Shown: in pieces, positions 5,846 through 9,718 of the stretch | How the letters are laid out: every line of letters begins with the position of its first letter | Position numbering within the stretch: the first letter of the stretch is position 1 | Program-made: the position numbers and the translations under genes | The notes under the pieces: model-generated | What the model was told of the DNA's origin: nothing | Databases searched by the model: none | What the model saw: only the letters and a program-made list of their open reading frames with translations | NCBI GenBank assembly: GCA_964415245.1 | Contig: CAYQAJ010000202.1 | Location: 1-9,718 of the forward strand | Length of the DNA: 9,718 bases | Direction of reading: 5' to 3' | Source of the DNA: CAYQAJ01 sp964415245 | Lineage (GTDB): Bacteria; Planctomycetota; Planctomycetia; Pirellulales; Pirellulaceae

Positions 5846-7258
5846 ATGCACGACCCGAAGCCGGAAAAAGCCGCTCATGCATCGCCTTGGCGGCATCTGG
5901 CCGTGGCCGATCGCCGCCGCGCCCGGCAAATGGCCAATGCCAACGCGGGCCTATGGTCGCTCGGTAACGGGCTAACGAGCACGACGCTCGTCATTTATCT
6001 CGCCGGGCAGTTGGGAGCGGCTGGCGCGGCGATTGGGCTGATTGTCGCGGCGCCTCCGCTGGCCGGCGTGTTGCGGCAATTCGCGCCCGCCCTGATCGGA
6101 CGACTGGTCGACCGCAAGCGCTTCTGCCTCGTCTGCTATTACGCCAGCGGGGTGGTGTTGGCGCTGCTGCCGGTGCTCGCGCAGCCGAATCCGTACGTAC
6201 CGCGCAGCGTTTCGCTGGCCGTGCTGGTGGTTTTGTGGTGCCTGTATCACCTGCTGGAGTATCTCGGCACGGTCGCGCTGTGGAGCTGGCTCGGCGATCT
6301 GGTGCCGGGGCGCATTCGCGGCCGATTCGTCGGACGGCGCGAACGTTGGCTCAAAGCGGGCCGCGTCGTGGGCATGCTGGCCAGCGGCCTGTATGCCTAC
6401 TCGTGGCAACTTACCTATGGTCGCGACGACTGGTACGGCTATGCGGTGCCGGCGCTGATCGGCGCGGGACTGATGGTGGCGGCGGTGCTGCCGCTGCTGC
6501 GAATGCCGGCAATCGCGGTCGGGCAAGCCGGCGAGCCGTCTCCACCGCTGTTGGACCTGCCGCGGCTGTTGGCGCCGCTGGTCGATCGCCGCTACCTGCG
6601 GCTGATTCTCTTCGGCTGCTGGCTGGGGGCAGTAACCGGTCTGACGCAAGCGGCACAGTTCATCTATCCCACGCGCGTACTCGCATTGAGCCTGCTCGCG
6701 TTTCTCTCGCTGCGCGTGGGCATGGAGATCGGCCAATCGGCAATCGCCGCGCCGATCGGCCGCCTGGTCGATCGCTACGGCAATCGACCCGTGATGGTGG
6801 TTTCGCAAGCGCTGGTGTCGGTGGGTCCGCTGTTTTACATCGCGGCCACGCCCCATGCTCCCTGGTGGATCGCCGGCGCGTGGATCCTGTGGATCGCCTA
6901 TGCCGGGCTCAACGTGGCGCTGCCCAACGTGATGCTCAAGCTGGCGACACCCGGAGACAACAGCCGCTATGTGGCGACGTACTTCGCCGTCTCGGGTCTG
7001 TGCTACGGTTTGGGGAGCCTGGCCGGTGGGCTGGTGTACGATTACCTCAGCGTCCTGCCTCCCGTGTTCGCGTTTGGTCCTTTAACGCTCGACCATTTCG
7101 GATATCTGTTCGTGTGCGGGTTTGTGCTGCGAGCGCTCGGCGTGCTGCTGCTGTTGTTGCTCGTCGAACCGGGCGCATGGACGTTTCGCGAGATTCTCGC
7201 GGGAGGCCGGATGCGCGGCGAACAACGCGCCGTCGCTGAGGGAGTTTCCGACGCGTGA
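5846..7258 (+). CDS. Major facilitator superfamily (MFS) transporter
   Basis: A 470-residue integral membrane protein with about 12 hydrophobic segments, normal for the MFS. The motif-A-like cytoplasmic loop occurs twice in the positions expected for the two half-repeats: GRLVDRKRF (85-93) and GRLVDRYGNRP (305-315). A basic segment GRIRGRFVGRRERWLKAGR (155-173) lies in the middle of the N-terminal half. The N-terminus (1-35) is polar and basic, hence probably cytoplasmic. The ATG at 5846 is preceded almost directly by AAAGGGG (5838-5844), too close for an ideal ribosome binding site; the ATG at 5930 (Met29) is an alternative that would still keep all helices. The substrate cannot be told from the sequence. 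The gene follows the DUF3299 gene by 53 bases on the same strand, so co-transcription with the metal-type operon is possible but unproven. Confidence 0.88.
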   Translation: MHDPKPEKAAHASPWRHLAVADRRRARQMANANAGLWSLGNGLTSTTLVIYLAGQLGAAGAAIGLIVAAPPLAGVLRQFAPALIGRLVDRKRFCLVCYYASGVVLALLPVLAQPNPYVPRSVSLAVLVVLWCLYHLLEYLGTVALWSWLGDLVPGRIRGRFVGRRERWLKAGRVVGMLASGLYAYSWQLTYGRDDWYGYAVPALIGAGLMVAAVLPLLRMPAIAVGQAGEPSPPLLDLPRLLAPLVDRRYLRLILFGCWLGAVTGLTQAAQFIYPTRVLALSLLAFLSLRVGMEIGQSAIAAPIGRLVDRYGNRPVMVVSQALVSVGPLFYIAATPHAPWWIAGAWILWIAYAGLNVALPNVMLKLATPGDNSRYVATYFAVSGLCYGLGSLAGGLVYDYLSVLPPVFAFGPLTLDHFGYLFVCGFVLRALGVLLLLLLVEPGAWTFREILAGGRMRGEQRAVAEGVSDA

Positions 7259-7414
7259 TGGCTGGGGGATGCATCAATTGACGCACTGCGCCGATTGCGG
7301 CTCTAATGCTTTGTGCGATCATGGATACTCCGCGGCGCGGCCGTGTGCCCGGTGCCGCAATTCGACGCCTGCCTCCACGACGACGCGCAGTTTAAGCATG
7401 CCCCTTCGGCAGAC

Positions 7415-7488
7415 GCCCCCATAGCTCAAGTGGATAGAGCAACTGCCTTCTAAGCAGTAGGTTCCAGGTTCGAGTCCTGGTGGGGGTG
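7415..7488 (+). tRNA. tRNA-Arg (anticodon UCU)
   Basis: A full cloverleaf can be drawn. The acceptor stem 7415-7421 pairs with 7481-7487 (first pair G-U). The D stem is GCTC/GAGC (7424-7427 with 7437-7440). The anticodon stem ACTGC/GCAGT (7442-7446 with 7454-7458) encloses loop CTTCTAA, with anticodon TCT at 7449-7451. A 5-base variable loop follows, then the T stem CCAGG/CCTGG (7464-7468 with 7476-7480) with loop TTCGAGT. The discriminator base is G7488 and CCA is not encoded. It reads AGA and, by wobble, AGG arginine codons, which are uncommon in a GC-rich genome. It stands alone between the MFS gene and the convergent P-type ATPase; no integrase gene or duplicated 3' end is seen nearby. 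Confidence 0.96.
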
Positions 7489-7544
7489 CTTGAGGTTTCA
7501 AGAAACCGGTCAAGCCACGCTTTATCCGAAAACCGGGAATGGGA

Positions 7545-7584
7545 GGGCGGGGGCTGGACCGAAGGAAAGCCTCGCCCCTGTTTT
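7545..7584 (+). terminator. Possible intrinsic terminator after tRNA-Arg
   Basis: The GC-rich stretch 7545-7554 can pair with 7569-7578 with a bulge or mismatch near its centre, across a 14-base loop, and TGTTTT (7579-7584) follows. The stem is imperfect and the T-run is short. Its position between the tRNA and a convergent gene fits a terminator. A separate small perfect hairpin (ggtttc-aa-gaaacc, 7494-7507) lies just after the tRNA and could be involved in its 3' trailer. Confidence 0.3.
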
Positions 7585-7657
7585 CGCGGCATTGCTTTTG
7601 CGGCTACTGGCACTGAATTAGATCAAGACTGGGGGGAGCATGTCTCGCGCGATCGAG

Positions 7658-9664
7658 TCAATGTCGCTGGCGCCATTGAGCCTTCGACCTTGCGGGGAGC
7701 AAGCGAGCCGAGTTCAGGATGAAGGCCAACTCCGAGGAGACGTGTATGAAGGCGGCCAACAGAGGGTTCAGCATGCCGAAGGCCGCCAGTCCCACGCCGA
7801 TGCCGTCCACCAGAAGAGTCCCGGCAAAATTGAACCAGATAATGCCGCGGCAGCGCCGGGCCACCATCAGGGTATCCACAAACTTAAGCAGGTCGTTTCC
7901 CAGCAGAACTACGTCGGCGCTCTCGCGGGCCACGTCCGTTCCCGACCCCATCGCCACGCCGACCGTCGCCGCCGTCAGGGCGGGGGCGTCGTTGATGCCG
8001 TCGCCGACCATGGCGACCTTCTTGCCCTCCGCCAGCAGGGCCCTGATCTTCGCTACCTTTTCGTCGGGAAGCAGTTCGCCATGAACTTCATCGACGGCCA
8101 ATTGCTTGCCTACCGCACTGGCGATGGCTTCTGCATCGCCGGTAAGCAGCACCGTTTGCAATCCCATCTGCCGTAGCGAGCCGACTGCCTGTACCGCTTC
8201 CGGTCGCAGAGCGTCCTCGATTTCAATGACGCCGAGCAGGCGTCCGTTGCGGGCGACCAGCATTGCAGACGATGCGTGGGAGTTCGACATAAAGTCGCCC
8301 AGGTCGAATCGCTGTTCTTCCAGAAACGCCCTGTTGCCGACGACGATTCGCTCGCCGTCGAGGGTACAGATGACGCCCTTGCCCGGGATGTACTCAAACC
8401 GGTCCGGCTCTTTGACGGAAAGGGACATGGCCGACGCCTTGTGCAAGACGGCTTTCGCCAGCGGATGTTCGGACGGCCGTTCCGCGATGGCGGCGGCCTC
8501 CAGAACGCTTTCGGCCGTCACGCCGGGGCAGGGGCGCACGCTGCTAACCGAAGGATTACCGAGAGTGAGAGTGCCTGTCTTGTCGAGAACAACAGTGGTC
8601 ACGGTGCTAAGGGCCTCCAAGTAGAGGCCACCCTTGATAATGGCCCCTTGTCGCGCCGCGCGGCCGATCGCCCCCAGAATCGCCAACGGCGTGCCAGCCG
8701 CTATGCCGCAGGCACCGGCCACGATGACCACCGAGATCGTGGAGCGCATGTCGCGCGTGATAAGGAACGTCAGCGCGGCACAGCCGATGGCGAAGTAAAC
8801 CAGATACCCGGCCAATCGATCAGCAGTCTTCTGGATCGGCGCGCGGGACCGCTCAGCCTGCTCCACGGCCTCGACGATTTTCCCGAACGCGGTGTCCCGC
8901 CCGATACCCTCGGTGCGAATGTCGATGGCGCCCGACTGGTTCATGGTTCCGGCGTAGATTTTACTGCCGGGGAGTTTCTCAACCGGCATGGATTCGCCGG
9001 TAATAGCGGCCTGATTGACGAACGAATTGCCGGCAACCACGATACCGTCGACCGGAATGGAACTGCCGGGTTTGATGACAACGACATCGCCCAACTTCAA
9101 TTCGGCGGTGTTGACTTCCAACGTCTCATTGTGCCGGCGGACCACGGCGTTATGCGGCAACAGGTTCAGCAGGTCTTGGATGGCCTGCCGCCCTCGGTCC
9201 ACGGTCAGCCCCTCCAACACCTCGGCGATCAGTACGAAGAGGACGATGACCAGGGCGGTGAAGAACTCGCCGATGGCCAGCGCCGCCGCCAGCGCGATGG
9301 TCATGGAGAGTTCCATGGTCATGCGACGGGCGATGACGTTGGCCAGTGCCTCTCGGAAGATCGGATATCCGCCCACCAAGGTTGCCGCCAGGGCGATCAC
9401 GTCGAAACTGGCGACGTACTGCCAAAGGCCGAACCAACTGCCAAGGCAGGCAATCGCCACGAGCCCGATCCGCGCCAGATCGACCGCGTGCAAAGAGTGG
9501 GCGTGGTCGTCGCCGCGGCTCTGGCCGTTGACGTGGGCCTCGGGTGGAGAAGCGCTCGCTGCGGCGTCGGGCTTTGCCGAGGGCGAGGAGTTTGCGTTCA
9601 TGATACGGGAGTGCGCGGCGGGTCTTGGATGCTTAGGCGGGCGTGGCGGGGAGTGCCGGCTCAT
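7658..9664 (-). CDS. Heavy-metal P-type ATPase (P1B-like), non-standard metal motif
   Basis: 668 residues, transcribed leftward. It carries every P-type ATPase landmark: TGES (222-225) in the actuator domain, the phosphorylation site DKTGT (361-365), the HP dipeptide (400-401) typical of P1B heavy-metal pumps, TGD (508-510) and GDGIND (554-559). Hydrophobic segments before and after these domains fit the P1B plan. No N-terminal CxxC metal-binding domain is present, only a short polar tail with scattered His (44-59). The transmembrane metal site, normally CPC or SPC before xxGxxTP, reads GAC (317-319) in VAGACGIAAGTPLA: the central Pro is Ala and only one Cys remains. Near the C-terminus HVSSE (641-645) and N651 occupy the second metal-site region. 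Substrate is therefore uncertain; P1B pumps usually export Cu, Zn, Cd or Co. The start at 9664 gives a Pro/Arg-rich extension; the ATG at 9601 (Met22) is a credible alternative. The repeat at 9669-9718 lies immediately upstream. Confidence 0.9.
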   Translation of the reverse strand: MSRHSPPRPPKHPRPAAHSRIMNANSSPSAKPDAAASASPPEAHVNGQSRGDDHAHSLHAVDLARIGLVAIACLGSWFGLWQYVASFDVIALAATLVGGYPIFREALANVIARRMTMELSMTIALAAALAIGEFFTALVIVLFVLIAEVLEGLTVDRGRQAIQDLLNLLPHNAVVRRHNETLEVNTAELKLGDVVVIKPGSSIPVDGIVVAGNSFVNQAAITGESMPVEKLPGSKIYAGTMNQSGAIDIRTEGIGRDTAFGKIVEAVEQAERSRAPIQKTADRLAGYLVYFAIGCAALTFLITRDMRSTISVVIVAGACGIAAGTPLAILGAIGRAARQGAIIKGGLYLEALSTVTTVVLDKTGTLTLGNPSVSSVRPCPGVTAESVLEAAAIAERPSEHPLAKAVLHKASAMSLSVKEPDRFEYIPGKGVICTLDGERIVVGNRAFLEEQRFDLGDFMSNSHASSAMLVARNGRLLGVIEIEDALRPEAVQAVGSLRQMGLQTVLLTGDAEAIASAVGKQLAVDEVHGELLPDEKVAKIRALLAEGKKVAMVGDGINDAPALTAATVGVAMGSGTDVARESADVVLLGNDLLKFVDTLMVARRCRGIIWFNFAGTLLVDGIGVGLAAFGMLNPLLAAFIHVSSELAFILNSARLLPARSKAQWRQRH

Positions 9665-9668
9665 TAGA

Positions 9669-9718
9669 GCTTATCCAAAAACCGTCTCAGAGAAGGGGAC
9701 AGGCACATTTTGCTCCGC
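9669..9718. repeat. Palindromic repeat family, copy 2 (left arm, cut by window edge)
   Basis: The segment starting gcttatccaaaaaccgtc and continuing through gaaggggacaggcac to gctccgc matches the left arm of the 494-588 palindrome, allowing a few substitutions and single-base gaps: gcctattccaaaaccgtc, gaaggagacaggccca and ttcgctc there. The right arm would lie beyond the window. It begins only 4 bases upstream of the start codon at 9664 of the P-type ATPase, so the leader of that gene, or its promoter, runs through the repeat. Confidence 0.75.

Noticed and set aside
7519..7536. Possible third, decayed copy of the palindromic repeat (gctttatccgaaaaccgg)
   Set aside because: About 15 bases resemble the start of the arm, but the GACAGGC part and the second arm are absent; too short to claim.
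7415..7657. Integration of a mobile element at the 3' end of tRNA-Arg
   Set aside because: No integrase gene and no repeated copy of the tRNA 3' end was found; the downstream gene is a complete chromosomal-type ATPase.
8276..9667. Long + strand open frame opposite the P-type ATPase (463 codons)
   Set aside because: Composition is His/Arg/Gly/Asp-rich without domain signs; the - strand carries all P-type ATPase motifs.

Overview
The window looks like chromosomal DNA of a planctomycete, most likely Pirellulales-like. The coding regions are GC-rich, several genes lack a Shine-Dalgarno sequence, and the protein types are ones I associate with that phylum: a signal-peptide protein with a CPFC motif just after the cleavage site, tandem DUF3299-type proteins, and a class II ribonucleotide reductase. 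This placement is inferred from protein style; no marker gene in the window settles it.

Layout, left to right (+ strand unless noted): (1) the 3' end of an adenosylcobalamin-dependent ribonucleotide reductase (2-433); (2) a 95-bp imperfect palindrome (494-588); (3) a probable operon running 671-5792, consisting of a LolD/MacB-type ABC ATPase, an FtsX/MacB-type permease with a His- and acid-rich extracytoplasmic insert, a secreted CPFC/helical-repeat protein, a membrane-anchored DUF3299-like protein and a secreted DUF3299 protein, the last two overlapping by ATGA; a second, AT-richer palindrome (1445-1523) lies between the ATPase and permease genes; (4) an MFS transporter (5846-7258); (5) tRNA-Arg(UCU) (7415-7488); (6) on the - strand, converging on the tRNA, a P1B-like heavy-metal P-type ATPase with a non-standard transmembrane metal motif (7658-9664); (7) at the right edge, a cut copy of the same palindromic repeat family seen at 494-588.

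The most interesting unit is the ABC operon. The combination ABC ATPase + FtsX-type permease + DUF3299 protein matches, as far as I recall, the Zur-regulated PA4063-PA4066 locus of Pseudomonas aeruginosa and the ZrgABCDE zinc system of Vibrio cholerae. Here the His-rich metal-binding stretch sits inside the permease and two DUF3299 proteins are present. I infer a zinc or other transition-metal handling system at the cell envelope. The convergent P-type ATPase may add metal export, but nothing in the sequence ties the two units together. No CRISPR array, transposase, integrase or phage gene was seen, and no gap between genes exceeds about 240 bases.
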